From Imbricaverruca yamaguchii (Eukaryota > Arthropoda > Thecostraca > Neoverrucidae), in NCBI GenBank assembly GCA_034440575.1, contig JAOTOL010001507.1:366001-430000 (forward strand): DNA of 64,000 nt, given 5' to 3'. The translations under genes and the position numbers were made by a program. Below the pieces are notes generated by a model that was not told the DNA's origin, did no database searches, and worked only from the letters and a program-made list of their open reading frames with translations. Below are positions 33,468 through 45,432 of the stretch, in pieces (position 1 is the stretch's first letter; every line of letters starts with the position of its first letter).

Positions 33468-34600
33468 TAGGGATGGAAAAAAGCTTGCTTAAAATCAATT
33501 TATGGCAGCCAGTGGCTTTTATTAATTTAGGCCGGTTTAAACTGGCTTTTATGATTTAAGCCAGCTTAGATTCATGACACTTCTAAGTCCCACACTTATA
33601 AGGCTCACAAACCATGGGTGCATTGACAGTGTTGGTATTCAGCACAATACAAGTGTAAAATACCATACGTAGAGAGAGTACAATGAAGACCTACTGTGCA
33701 TGACCAGATGGGTAGTGACAGTTCCTGGCCAAAAGTATGGACACTAGGTTGATTCACCTATCATCTAATGCTTTGAAGCTCATCTAATGCTCATCTAATG
33801 GATCTAATGCTCCACTTCCACAAGTGTTAGTGCTAACAGGAAATAATGTGCTACCATACAATGTCATGAAAGGTGTGTGCAATAGTGGACAATGTGTGCA
33901 AAATGTGCAATAGGTAGACAGATTGCTTACTGTAGCAAACAATAAGCAAACAGATTGCTTACTGTTATCTATGAATATGGGTAGGTAGGTACCTACCTAT
34001 GTACATATACTATTATCAGTAAGACAATGGGAAAGCTATGTCAAATACATCACAAATTGGTCTGGCTCATATAGTTACTTTTAAGGTAACATAAAATAGG
34101 TACCTAGCTATACAATGGCCAGGTACCCAATGGCTAAAAATCTGACTTGTGGAGTGCATACCTAGAACCCAGCTAGAGTTTTGGGAAATTCTAGGGAGTG
34201 TTTGTTTATAAATCAAATGGAGTGTAGCACATTTTGGAATAGTTGATGCTTCCTTAACTTTTGTTTGTCACTGCACTCTAGCCATATCCGAAACATAATT
34301 TTAGCCAGGGCAGCTTAAATTAATTTATGCCGGCTGGTTTAAACTGGTTTAAACGACCAGGTGGCTTAAATTTGTCATCCCTATATGTAGGTAGGTACCT
34401 ACCAACCTATATTTAGGGATGGTAAAAAGCTGGCTTAAATTGAATTTATGCCAGCCAGTGGCTTTTATTAATTTAAGCCAGTTTAAACTGGCTTTTATTA
34501 TTTAAGCCGGCTTAAATTCACGACACTTCTAAGCCCTTGCATTATTAAGGCACACAAACCATGGGTGCATTGACAGTGTTGCAAACCATGGGTGCATTGA
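33468..34600. repeat. Direct repeat of about 180 bp (33468-33640 and 34414-34600)
   Basis: Both start TAGGGATGG, then share GCCAGTGGCTTTTATTAATTT, GGTTTAAACTGGCTTTTAT and CAAACCATGGGTGCATTGAC. The second copy duplicates the last of these once more. They look like the left ends of two related TAGGGATGG elements. Confidence 0.65.
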
Positions 34601-35053
34601 CGACACCGAATTGCAGAAAAGGAAATTGGCGGCAAGATATTCTGTATAAAGGTAATCAACGCAATTTGTTATAGGTCCAGGAAATCACAACTTTTTCGAG
34701 CTATCATTACCCCCTTTGGGTTAGGCCAACCTCGTGATTACCCCGTATGAAGTTCAGAATGCCTCATAACCAAAGTTAATTTTCAAGGTTGAGAACATGT
34801 AGTATTTTCTGCTGATATATGTGCACAGGTTTTTGGCAAATGTACACAGTACTCTCCATACTCGAGGTTTGACGAGACCCCGCTATAACCCCACCCCCAC
34901 CCCTCCACAAGCCAGCGCATTACCCCAGGTTGGGAACCCCTGTTCTGGGCCATGTAGCATAACGTTATCGTTTGCACAAAAGGTGACAACCACCAAGCCT
35001 ATTCCGGATTTGGACGACAACCACGAAACCATTTTTTTATCCCTGGCGATGGG

Positions 35054-36345
35054 TTGTGGAGGTGGTGTTGTCGTTGGGAGTGTTATATATAGTGTGTTGG
35101 TGTGTCTGTGTATGCTGCAGCCTATGGGGGTCTGTAGTGAGGAATTCATGAGTTGGTGTCTGGGTGTTGTGTGGAGTTTTAGTGCCTGTGTGCATGGGTG
35201 TTGTTTCGTGAGTTGTGTTTTGTAGTCGTGCCTAAGTAGTGCTTCTGTACGTCTCTGCTGTAGTTCTGGGATGTGGTTGTGTATGTGAAGAGCGTGAGAA
35301 GGTGAGGTGGTGTAAGCTCCTGTGGCTATTTGTAGGCATTGTCGTTGAATATAATCTAAAAATTTGAGGTTTGATTTAGCTGCGTTTTCGAAGAGTTGGG
35401 ATCCGTATTCCATAATTGGCCAAATGAGTTATTTGTAAAGGGTTAGAAGTGTGTTTTGGTCAGATCCCCAGTGTGTGCCAGAAGGTGCTCGTAGTATGTT
35501 GATTCTTTTTGAGGCGCGTTTTCGTATGTTTACGAGGTGTTGCCGAAAACTTAGTCGTTGGTCTAATGTGATACCTATAAATTTTGTTGTGGTGACAAAG
35601 GGAATGGGTGAGTTGTTTATTTTTAGGGGTTGTAGGTTTGTGTCTTTGTTGTAGCCGAAAATCAAGCATTTGGATTTTAATGGTGCTATATGAAGGTGTA
35701 GTGTGGCAAGTTTGTTGTGGAATTCTGTTAGTGCGTGTTGTAGTACTGTTAGTGCGTGTGCTGGTGCTTGTGTTGATGTTCATGATACTATGTCGTCGGC
35801 GTAGATTGCGATTTTGGTCGAAAAGTTGTCGGTGATGGCTGGATTTAGAGCTAAATTGAGGAGTAGGGGCCTGGGAACTGAACCTTGCATTAAACCGGTG
35901 GTGGGGAATTTGGAGCCTGGGTGTGAGGCACAATTTTTACTTGAAAAGATCTGTTGAGTAGATATAAATGTAGGTGGTGCATGAGTCTGCCTTGTATGTC
36001 GATGTTGTGTAAGTGTTGTAGTAGTGCTGTTATGTTGATGGTGTAATAGGCTTGTTTTAGATCCAGGAAGACGGCTACCGTGGAATGTTTCCTGGCCGCC
36101 GCTTCCTGGATGTTTGTGATGAGGTAAATGATGTTGTCTAGACATGATCGATTTTGAAGGAAGCCTGATTGAATAGGAGAGATTAAGTTTTGTGTTTGAA
36201 TGATATAGAGGAGGCGTTTTTTGACAAGACGTTCGAATAGTTTGCGGAAGCAGCTAGTGAGAGCAATAGGGCGATAGGAAGTGCAATGAATTGAATCTGT
36301 GTTTAGTTTTGGTATGGGTAATAGGTAGTTATGGGTAACTAAGCT
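35054..36345 (-). pseudogene. LINE-S reverse transcriptase
   Basis: Minus strand: SYRPIALTSCFRKLFERLV (fingers, about 36290), IQSGFLQNRSCLDNIIYL, then the palm VAVFLDLKQAYYT, GSVPRPLLLNLAL and the YADD box (35792-35803), followed by a stop five codons later. The thumb follows in another frame (KFIGITLDQRLSFRQHL) and then IMEYGSQLFENAAKSNL with QRQCLQIATGAY. It stops where the hAT-like element is inserted. Several frame changes make it inactive. Confidence 0.8.
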
Positions 36346-36350
36346 TGCAT

Positions 36351-37710
36351 AGTTTAGCTTAATTCATATTTTTATAATGAATCAGGTTAACTATATCAAC
36401 CTGCACCTTTTCTGAATAGGCTCGATGTGCTACGTCGCAAAAGGTCGTAATTAAACAACTCGCGATCCACAGGATGAAAGTTGTGCTGATTTTAAACCTG
36501 TGCTTGGTGACCTTTCTCAGATTATTAACATTGACGTAGATTGCAACACTCTAATCAAGTCCATACCGATGCTGACATGACGAGTCAAAAGCACAAACAT
36601 TGCACACTATGTACAACCACCATGCGTGGTGATAATCATATAAATCATATAAAAGTGACGACCGAGACCTTGAGTGGACGCATTATTTGAAAGTTTCCTT
36701 CAGTTTCGGCTAATTACGTGAATGTGAGCAACACTATTAACCGAAATTCCCATACCAGTTAGGTTTCGCACGTGGAATGTAGCTCAGGCATATTTGCAGT
36801 GATTGCTACATTTTCTGATAAATCACTTATATGGTCATGAACGACATATGATTATCATGATGTGTGCGCATTCAAGCCCAAATAACCAACCAACAAACAA
36901 GCTTATTATTCGTTGTCTTATTCTCATTGCTTTGCCCTTGTTCCTTTGCAGATTCTTGACTCGAGAAAATATCTAAGTAATGTATCGCCGCCAACTACTA
37001 ATTCCATCAGCAATGGAGAGGGGACAGATGACCATTAGTATTGGTAATACGCTAGGAAACACTTTTTTTGTACCCCATTTGTTAAAGCATTGTCATCGAG
37101 GTCACTCGTTCACGTTTATCCGCCGACAGCTGGTTAAATAGTTAAATTTCCTCTATCTTTGGAAGGAGCCAGCTTCCAACCGCAAGACAGTGACATTGTT
37201 TTGAGGAACACTATAGCAATTAACAATAGTAAAGGAACACAAGCGACAGTACAGAATGCTTAAAGTTGTACTAAGGCATGACCGATATAAAGACTGTGAC
37301 ACGATGTAACTGTGGAAATGTTCGATATGTTGTGAAATAAATGGCGAATGAATGATTTAATAACCGTAATGTTGTAGTTACTTTTCCTACCTCATCTTGA
37401 TCGACACATGTAACTATACATAGATTATGCATTTACGCGAATCGATCATTGTACCATACCTACAACGCGTCAGAAGACAATACTAACCGAAAACCGTGAT
37501 CAAGTCTGCAGTACCTTTTTACTTTATACACTTCAAGCATTACTATTAGGCTCATATATCATGTGTTTCGCGACCTTACATTATTAAGGTCACAACATCG
37601 GGTGACCATACAGTCCATGTAATATTAGCTTTTCATGTGCATCAATGTCTACAACCTGAGAAAGATCTGCATATGTAGTTTCAAACCGAACATAAGTTTC
37701 AAACCATTGG
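36351..37710. other. Unassigned sequence
   Basis: Anonymous AT-rich sequence; I see no gene or repeat family in it. Confidence 0.4.
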
Positions 37711-38385
37711 TTAACCCGTCCAGTCTCGGGGAGTCTTCAACCGCCCACCTCAGGTTTTTTTTTCGCGGACAGTGAACGAACGGCGCGCGGCAGCGCGCCA
37801 ACATCTGGGATACCTTTTCCCACATCAGTTTGGCATGCTGTTTCAAAATTCTGAATTCAGGTCACCTAGGGCCAACGAGTTAGTCAAGGTCAAGTGAGGT
37901 CACCTCCAAAAAAGTTCAACCATTCGTCATGCTTTAACGGATACAGATATTGTAATGAAACTTTCAGCATTTGCTTATCTTTAGGGATGCAACAAAACGT
38001 ACGAGGGAAATTTTTCTTTTTACTCCGTTTTTGACTACTTATTAACACTCGCACGTCCGAGGGGGCAGATATCTGCCCCCTCCGGTTCTTCCTTATTTTC
38101 CGCCAAACTAATCGGGTTAGCAAGGCGAACCCTCGCATAGCTATTCGTTGGTCATTTCCGCATATCCTCATATATGTTTAATCCTGGGTCATCTCAGGTC
38201 AGGTCACCAGGTTAGGCGAAGTGACCCAACTACACTCGGAGTTCTAGGTGGCATAACTTCCACAATAATTCGGCGATTTATTTCGAACTTATATCATGTC
38301 ATGATCTCATCAGGGACCATAATATGTATATCTGTTTTTTTCGTAGCATTGACCTTAGGTCAGGTCGCGGCCATGGCTTCCCCTT

Positions 38386-38603
38386 TAAGGGAAAGGTTAA
38401 ATTTAAACTTTTTTTTCGGGGGAAAATTTTGGCCGGGCTAAACTCACAACATTTATAAATTTTATTATAAAAATCTTGCTCTATACGGGGTAATAACCAA
38501 TATAAAAAAAAAAACCCAACCCAAGGTTACTTGTCGCCGTATTAAAAAAAAAAAAAAACAAAAAAAAAAAAAAAAGCCCGCGAAATTTAAAAAAAAAAAT
38601 AAA

Positions 38604-38644
<41 letters not shown>

Positions 38645-39954
38645 GGTGGGGTGGTAAGAAAAAAAGAGGGGCGGGCAAAAAAAACCCACCACCCCCCCCC
38701 AAAAACAACCCCGTGTCCCGTAAAAAAAAAAAAAAAAAAAACCAAAAAAAAAAAAAACCACCACCCCCCCCCCCCCTCTCCCCCCCCCCCGGCCCGACCA
38801 AACCTCCTCCCCCACCCAACAACAACCCTCTCGTACCCCTCTCCCCACCCCCCCTGCCCCCCTCAGCCACCCCCCCCCACCACAATAACACCAACCCCCC
38901 CCCCCCCCAACCCCTCTCCCCCCCCACCCCCCCAACACCCCCCCCCCCCCCCCCAAACACCCCCCCCCCCCCCCCCACCCACCTCCAAAAAGACCATCCC
39001 CCTTGCACACCACTACCATCTCTCGTGCACGTCTCTACCAGCTCCCGTGTACGGCTCGACCATCTCCCGTGCACACCACTACCATCTCTCGTGCACGTCT
39101 CTACCGGCTCCGGTGTACGACTCGACCATCTCCTGTGCACACCACTATCATCTCTCGTGCACGTCTCTACCAGCTCCCGTGTACGACTCGACCATCTCCT
39201 GTGCACACCACTACCATCTCTCGTGCACGTCTCTACCAGCTCCCGTGTACGACTCGACCATCTCCCGTGCACACCACTACCATCTCTCGTGCACGTCTCT
39301 ACCAGCTCCCGTGTACGACTCGACCATCTCCTGTGCACACCACTACCATCTCTCGTGCACGTCTCTACCAGCTCCCGTGTACGACTCGACCATCTCACTT
39401 GCACACCACTACCATCTCTCGTGCACGTCTCTACCAGCTCCCGTGTACGACTCGACCATCTCCCTTGCACACCACTACCATCTCTCGTGCACGTCTCTAC
39501 CATTTCTCGTGTACGACACTATTATCTTCCGTGCTTCGATCTCCCCTGCACAAAACCACCTCTCGCGCACGACACAAAAATATTCTATCCTATCATCTTC
39601 CGTGTAGGAAGCAACCAAAGCAGTCAGTGAAAAAGAATGAGTTGTAAATCAACCCACATAGGGTAGGAAAGATGTAATAAAAAAAAAAAAAGGGGAAAGG
39701 TGGTTTTTTAAGAATTTATGGTTGGATATTAATTTGTTTGGATTAGAAAATTTAATAAAAAAAAAAAACAAACCAAAGGGAAAAATTTTTAAAAAATTTT
39801 ATAATTTTTGGGGTTAATTAAACCCCGGGGCCAAAGTTAAAAGAAATTTAACTAAGCTTTTGAGAAAAGGGTGCGGGAGGGGTTAAAAATCCAGAGGTTA
39901 AAAAAAAAAAATAAGGGAAAAAAAGAAAAAAAAAAAAAAAAAAAATAAAAAAAA

Positions 39955-39989
<35 letters not shown>

Positions 39990-40130
39990 TTTATTTATAA
40001 ATTAAAAAAAAAAAAAAAGGGGGGGTGAAAAAAAAAAGAGATTAAAAAAATAAGGTGGGAAAAAATTGGGTGGGTTACCTAGGGGAAAAAAAAAAAAAGA
40101 AAAAAAAAAAAATGAAAAAAAAAAAAAAAA
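38386..40130. other. Homopolymer-rich, probably erroneous sequence
   Basis: Long A and C homopolymers dominate, broken only by a 66-bp minisatellite. At its left edge the sequence is still a distorted version of family C: the copy at 40460-40520 (GGTTAATTATGCATTTGTTTCC, CTCACAAC) can be followed in 38386-38450 with most bases turned into homopolymers. That pattern points to a low-quality read or gap-fill consensus. Protein frames in this stretch are meaningless. Confidence 0.75.
38995..39510 (+). repeat. 66-bp minisatellite, about seven to eight units
   Basis: Unit starts at 39071, 39137 and 39203 give a 66-bp period. Each unit contains GTGCACACCACTACCATCTC, CGTGCACGTCTCTACC and a CTCCCGTGTACGACTCGACC segment. 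Units are nearly identical and open in several frames on both strands because 66 is divisible by three. It sits inside the corrupted stretch and is probably what the assembler failed on. Confidence 0.85.
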
Positions 40131-41602
40131 GGACGGCGGGGGGCAGATATCTGCCCCCTCCGGTTCTTCCTTATTTTCCGCCAAACTAATCGGGTTAGCA
40201 AGGCGAACCCTCGCATAGCTATTCGTTGGTCATTTCCGCATATCCTCATATATGTTTAATCCTGGGTCATCTCAGGTCAGGTCACCAGGTTAGGCGAAGT
40301 GACCCAACTACACTCGGAGTTCTAGGTGGCATAACTTCCACAATAATTCGGCGATTTATTTCGAACTTATATCATGTCATGATCTCATCAGGGACCATAA
40401 TATGTATATCTGTTTTTTTCGTAGCATTGACCTTAGGTCAGGTCGCGGCCATGGCTTCCCCATTATAGGGATATGGTTAATTATGCATTTGTTTCCTGGT
40501 GACATATTTGCGCTCGGCATGACCTCACAACGGTTGTGGCATGCAGATGGAAGTTATGCTCAATGTTACCGCTGACATTTTTGCTCAGTGACCTCACCAA
40601 GGTCTCTGAGGTCACCTGAGATCACTACACATTTTTGCGCATTATATCGCACTGCATTGAGTTAAAGGCTGAAATTATCGTAATTGTGCTTGTATCGCCA
40701 AGACGTGTTGATTGATACATTACATGACCTCCCTAAGCGACTTCATGACCTCGACCTGAGGTCATGACTTCATGACCTTGACCTGAGTTTCGGTTGAACT
40801 GACCTTAAATTACACCGCCGATTGTCGGTAGCGCATTTCAAGGACTGTCGAATAGCGTTCGCCATTTGTTTCTATCCGTTACAGGTCCTGAGATATGTGT
40901 CAATATCTGAGTCCCACCTGATCTGGTCGAATTTGACCTATGATGACCCAGTGACCTGAATGTTGACCTGAGGGAAAAAATGACGGAAACACTTTCGATA
41001 GAGCCCATCACCAGCTATCCAACGCCGTTTTCCGTTTGTCGCTGGGTAGCATAGTTCTAGAGATCTTATGGGGGGGGGGGGGCAGACATCTGCCCCCCGG
41101 ACATGCGTAGTTGGCGCGGACCTCCGGAGGTTCGACTGTTAATTTTACATATTTTCCTATTAAAGTTCAAATAGAAGATTCTGGCTAAAGTAAGCATTTT
41201 ATTAGAGCAAGTTGACTTCGTACAATGTTTTACCCGGTCTGCTTTGCCCATTATACAAGGAAAATGAAAGAAAACTCGAAGACTAAAAATTGTCAAATTT
41301 CGAAAAAAAAATTTGAGACAAAATTTTTTTCTTCTCAAATATCCCCAAAAAAGATCTCCCCAGAGCCAAAAATGCAATATAGGTCGTGAAAAGTAGTGAA
41401 ATTCTAGCTCCCCTAGTGACGTCACATTTGGGGATAAATTGTTTTGAGGGGTGGATTCAGACCCCACTCGTCGAGCGCTTTCCGATGACGCCTCTCTCAT
41501 TTCCGTGGAACGCTTAGTTTGGATTTTAGAGGGGGTTACAATCCGCTCCCCTCCCGAGACGGGGTGGTGTGAGGATCTGAACGGAGAGACGGCGCGGATT
41601 AA

Positions 41603-42544
41603 ATCTGACAGTTGATGAGTTATTTCGGCTTGATGGCACCTCGAGGAAACTTTATTTCTCACCCCAAGATCATTTATTTTAGTGCTTCACTGTTGGTGAG
41701 AACTATTACCTGGGCGTGTACGTGGTTCGAAATCAAATCGCTGACAAGTAACGGAACAATCTTCCATAATGCATGTACTTCCAAGTCTGGAGTTGTGTCC
41801 CGCAATGTCTTCGTACGTCAAACAGTCCGGGTTTCTTCCATAAAACAATCGGAACTTTGGTGCAGTGCTGGCACGTGAGTAGTTGGTGGCGCACATTCAG
41901 GGTTTCCCAACAACGGAGGCACCGCGATCTCTCTTCCCCACACAGGATTTAGCGACGGGTAGAGTAGGTGTGTCCAATGCTCTTCCTGCCAAGTGTGCGC
42001 TCCTCTTGTCTGGACTTTTGCAGGCGTGACGACCAAGGTCCTAAATATGGCTTGAATGATTGCACGTAGCTTATTATTGCTTTCTTTATGCCCCACCCTT
42101 TGCCAGTTGGCAAGTATGTAGTGTCTTGAGAAGTGGTCCCTAGCAGGAAGTGGGCATATGGGTGGGCAGGGTTTCTGAGCTGCCAACTTTTGTGCCTTGT
42201 GCCAACTTTTGTGTTTCAGCGCCCGCACTCGTCCACGTCCATGCCTGCCATACCCATGCCCCTGAAACTAGCAAAAGCGGTGGTGGACAGCTGCGAAGGC
42301 AACACCGAGGCACTGAGGACCCCGGCTGTACCATGCAAATATAATATATCTGTAATGCGATTTATTCTTGCAATCCGCGATGATACTGCATGTATATTAC
42401 ATTCTTTTTGATAAATGATGTGGTCAATCCAAGCGGGAGCAATGAAGCTGAGGGAGATAAGATTCGGTCGGTACCCTGAGCCAGGATGAAAACATGTGGG
42501 TAGATGATGTTGAGTTCGATACGTCCTTCGGAAGGATCAAGAAG
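41603..42544. other. Unassigned sequence with a minus-strand open frame
   Basis: A minus-strand frame at 41818-42228 (136 codons) includes DHFSRHYILANWQRVGHKES and ends near a second frame (41687-41896, FYGRNPDCLTYEDIAGHNSR). They overlap and could be one frameshifted reading. I cannot assign a family; it may be an old retroelement or a host pseudogene. Confidence 0.3.
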
Positions 42545-42872
42545 CTTTGTTTTGAGATTTTCAAAACGAAAATCAGATATTTTTTTTGGGTGGCCAAAAA
42601 TTGTATGGCCCTGGTCGATTTTGCTCTCCGTTCCTGATTCATTTTTTCCTTATCAAATCTCCATAAAAATGAACCCCCAGAGTCACAAACATAATGTAAG
42701 TCGTGAAACGCTAGGGGCCCTGGTGACGCCACTTTTAGTGGGGAGGATTTAGGGGGGTCTTACCCTGCTCGTCGGGCGCTTTCTGATGACACCTATTTCG
42801 TTTTCGTGCAGCGCTTAGTTTGGAGATTAGAGGGGTGGTCTCCTCTATCGACCCCTCCTCGAGACAGGGTGT
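42545..42872 (+). mobile_element. Family B fragment (3' half)
   Basis: It matches the second half of family B: GTATGGCCCTGGTCGATTTT, CATAATGTAAGTCGTGAAA, the GGTGACGCCACTTTT stretch, TCGTTTTCGTGCAGCGCTTA and the inverted CTCGAGACAGGGTG. It stops short of the terminal TTAA and is followed by unrelated DNA. Confidence 0.72.
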
Positions 42873-44309
42873 GTTCATTAGCCCTCCCCAGGTTAATGAC
42901 AAAGCATCGCTTGTGGGGTCGAATGGAGACGCAAACGACTTTTGTGACCGGACACGAGTCTAAAAACACTCTCCCGCATGTGGGACGGTCCCCAATGTAA
43001 CCTCGTACCCCATATTCATGTCCTATTTTTAGCATGCTAAGTGGAGAGCGAAATCATGCCGCAGTAATGAGCACATTTTTCAATTCATGAGACGAAATTC
43101 ACCCTTCCCAGGAAGCGTTTTCATTTCCGCACATATGTTGTCACAGTCACTGGCCTCACCCCACGGCATCGTGAACATTTATTTAAACATGTCCTACCCA
43201 CAGCCGATAAAGAAAACACTTGGACTTCGAATATCGTGCAGATTTCATGCAACTACGTAATCCCTGAAACTGACATATGTGGATCCAGAAATTGATGGCC
43301 CGGACGTGCATATCGACAAGGGGAGCATCCTGTAGAGAGTATAGTTTTAGTGAATTAATATAGCATCTGGGATGGGGCCTCCTTTGACATGGTAACTGTA
43401 AGGTCCACGCCCTTCCTTACCAGGCACAGTCTCTTATAGATTTTGACGAGAGACAAAATGCATTATGGACTGGGAGCGCCGTCAGCATCGTGGATTGAGT
43501 AGTATCGTGTGCCTAACCGCCGCGGATATCCATGAAGATTTTGTGGTGGCATGGGTGACAGACGAGACCAGTACGCTGTGGCCGCCGACGGCGTCACTGT
43601 TCCGGGGTCCAGCTGTAGGCCCGAGCCAGAGGGTGACCCTGTTCCCATGGCGAGCCTTCGGTCCGACATAGAAAGCAGGGCACATCCAAGATTTTCGAAA
43701 GGGGGCCTCTTACATAGGAGGTGCGAAAGCGGCACGAAGCAAAGATCGTTTTCGGTGCGCGAGGCCTACGGAAAATTTCGGGTTTTGCGTGGTAAAAATC
43801 TCGAAGTTTCTCTTTTATCCAGTGCATTTCCGTTCTCTAAGAGGACGGAATTGGTGGGGAGGCGTTCCCCCTTGGCTGCAAATTCATTCAAAAGAGACGT
43901 GGTCCCAGAGCATTCAAGTTCCGTTCTAGCTTAGCATTTCCAGTTCAGTCTACATAACTACACGTTAGTACTTTTGGGGCAGGCGCATACCTACATCATA
44001 TACTATCAGCGAGCGTGACTCGCTATATATTTGGTTCCTGAAAGAAAGATAGGCTGGATGTTTAAAGAAGTGTTTTAATTCGAATACATCAGCATACAAT
44101 GGCAGTGCTTCAATGTACTTCTATTGGTAAAATAGGACACGGTACGAAGGATGGCGGAATGCAGAAGGTGAAAGACTGTACCCTCATCAAACTTTCCCAA
44201 GCTTTTTGCAAATACAAACATTATCCTCGTTAAATGGATATTATGGCCATGCAATTCCAGGTCTCTCCCACCCTCAACCTTAATCTTGAGTGAGATATTG
44301 ATCCACCTA
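42873..44309. other. Unassigned sequence
   Basis: No gene or repeat is recognised. Overlapping open frames on both strands around 43460-43930 have no domain motif. Confidence 0.4.
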
Positions 44310-44400
44310 ATAATTCGCCGCACCGGTAGTTGAATTGGTGAGGGCACTGGTCTCCATGGTCTCTCCTGTTTTGGCAAGACAGGCTTCGAATCGCTTAACG
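44310..44400 (+). ncRNA. Possible tRNA-derived (SINE-like) head
   Basis: TAGTTGAATTGGTGAGGGCACTGG resembles a tRNA D-arm/A box, and GGCTTCGAATCGC about 50 bp later resembles a B box. The acceptor stem is not convincing, so this would be a relic or SINE and not a working tRNA. Confidence 0.35.
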
Positions 44401-44481
44401 CGGAGCCACACGGAGGCATTGTCAGCACGTTACACTCGGTAAAAAATTGCCTTTGAACTGGAATTCACGGATCGGGTGGTG

Positions 44482-44530
44482 GGACCAGGGTTCAAATAAC
44501 ATGCTCTTCCTAGGAATAGAACCCTGGTCC
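44482..44530. repeat. 12-bp inverted repeat with B-box-like arms
   Basis: GGACCAGGGTTC (44482-44493) and its exact inverse GAACCCTGGTCC (44519-44530) surround a 25-bp spacer. Each arm, read inward, resembles a tRNA T-arm (GGGTTCAAAT and GGGTTCTATTCC), so two tRNA-derived ends may lie head to head. Confidence 0.5.
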
Positions 44531-45432
44531 TTAAAGCCACCCAACACAAGTTCTGATTATATTTTTTTGTCTAATTTGAGCTGGCTGCAGAACTAAGCTG
44601 TACGAATTCCGTCATAAAGAGGAAATGATCTGCTACACAATGAAGTACAATGTAGCGGGCTAAAATCCCCCAACCCACTCCATCGGGTTAAATTTATTTT
44701 TGGCAGTTTATTCAATTTAAAGTATTTAATTGATTGATTATTTGGGCTTAAGGGCGCGTGGACTACTAAGGTCATTTTGCGCCCATAATTTAAAGTATTA
44801 AAAAAAAAACTTTTAGGTTTACTGCGCAGCACCACGTGTGTTGCAAAGCATGCGTTCTGCGCAAAATGATAAACCATTCACAAGTATTCTCTCCAGTATT
44901 AATATATTTAATAGGACAAGTGTGGACTCAGAAATATGACGATGTTTGCTGAAAGCGGGTCACTATCCCACTCTGCCCCACACCTGTGCAGCTAACGCCT
45001 GTTATACATGCATATTTCACTTTTTACATCCGCATATTCGACATCTTTTACACACATGCATGTAGAATATGGGTAATACCCAATGCATTTCATATTTGAT
45101 TGAATTAATTATCCATCGTTCTTTCAAGAAGCTCCCGCGCAGAACTAAAATTCATCAAAGACACCGCACAGCTAACGATGCAACCGCGCGCGACAGAGTA
45201 GCCAAACAGCGCTGGGAATTCAGGTCGTTCTTGGCTGTGGTGATCAAATGCGACAAACATCGACGAGAGCGGCCCGGAAAGTGGGACCGCCTGCAAAGTA
45301 TTGCGAAGAAATCCTCGGGGAAATTCGTCACAGGCATTCGTGCGACCACGTTGTAGAAGACGCTAGTGAAACCCATCTAAGTGGATGTTGCTTCGAGTGT
45401 AGGCGGATTCGAGCCCCTCTCTCTCTAAGGTC

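Larger units (their letters stand above)
32066..34383. mobile_element. Long inverted-repeat element(s) with TAGGGATG ends
   Basis: The left arm (32066-32329, continued at 33346-33475) and right arm (33990-34383, inverted) pair over several hundred bases: both carry CCACCTGGTSGTTTAAACC-like ends, GCATAAATTAATTTAAG, the CACTCCACAAG stretch, and the CCCATTGTCTTACTGATAAT stretch. The ends read TAGGGATGG and, inverted, TAGGGATGAC. The outer flanks do not match each other as an 8-bp duplication. An inner unit, 33468-34383, has TATGTAGA and TATGTAGG outside it (7 of 8 match), so more than one element may be layered here. Confidence 0.55.
30886..35045. mobile_element. hAT-like DNA element (4.16 kb) with 8-bp target duplication
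   Basis: GCGATGGG occurs at 30878-30885 and 35046-35053, directly outside the ends. The left end is CAGGGCTAAAAAATCG and the inverted right end is CAGGGATAAAAAAATGG; a looser match with GTCGTC cores extends to about 35 bp. CAGGG termini plus an 8-bp duplication are diagnostic of hAT transposons. No hAT transposase is readable inside; the interior consists of further nested repeats. It interrupts LINE-S between reverse transcriptase and RNase H. Confidence 0.82.
29317..36350 (-). mobile_element. LINE-S: RNase H-bearing retrotransposon split by a hAT-like insertion
   Basis: A minus-strand non-LTR element. From its 5' side: reverse transcriptase (36345 down to 35054), then after the hAT-like insertion RNase H and a Cys-His knuckle (30840 to about 29908), then a 3' region that may reach 29390. 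Joining the flanks across the insertion restores sequence continuity. The 5' part (ORF1, endonuclease) is missing. RNase H and the reverse-transcriptase style suggest the I/R1/Jockey group; the clade is not fixed. Confidence 0.72.
38046..41138 (+). mobile_element. Family C TTAA element, copy 2, with a doubled 5' portion
   Basis: TTAA lies at 38042-38045 and 41139-41142. The left end is CACTCGCACGTCCGAGG with the GGGGGCAGATATCTGCCCCC palindrome, and the right end has GGGCAGACATCTGCCC and GGACATGCG. The first 340 bp (38058-38385) are repeated almost perfectly at 40138-40460. Only the second copy continues into normal C sequence (to 41138); the first passes into corrupted sequence. The true element is probably about 1 kb. 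Confidence 0.75.
37715..41598 (+). mobile_element. Family B TTAA element split by a family C insertion
   Basis: The left end CCCGTCCAGTCTCGGGG follows TTAA (37711-37714), and the right end GACGGCGCGGA precedes TTAA (41599-41602). B sequence stops at 38041 in the TTTTTGACTACTTATTAA stretch and resumes at 41139 with TTAATTTTACATATTTTCC, so family C went into a TTAA inside B and duplicated it. Without the insertion the B copy would be about 790 bp. Confidence 0.82.

Noticed and set aside
32066..34383. An 8-bp target duplication for the outer TAGGGATG element
   Set aside because: The outer flanks (ATACAATA and TATGTAGG) do not match. Only the inner unit 33468-34383 has near-matching flanks.
38465..39650. 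Long Pro/Lys- or Gly/Phe-rich open frames on both strands
   Set aside because: They arise from homopolymers and a 66-bp tandem repeat in a probably erroneous stretch.
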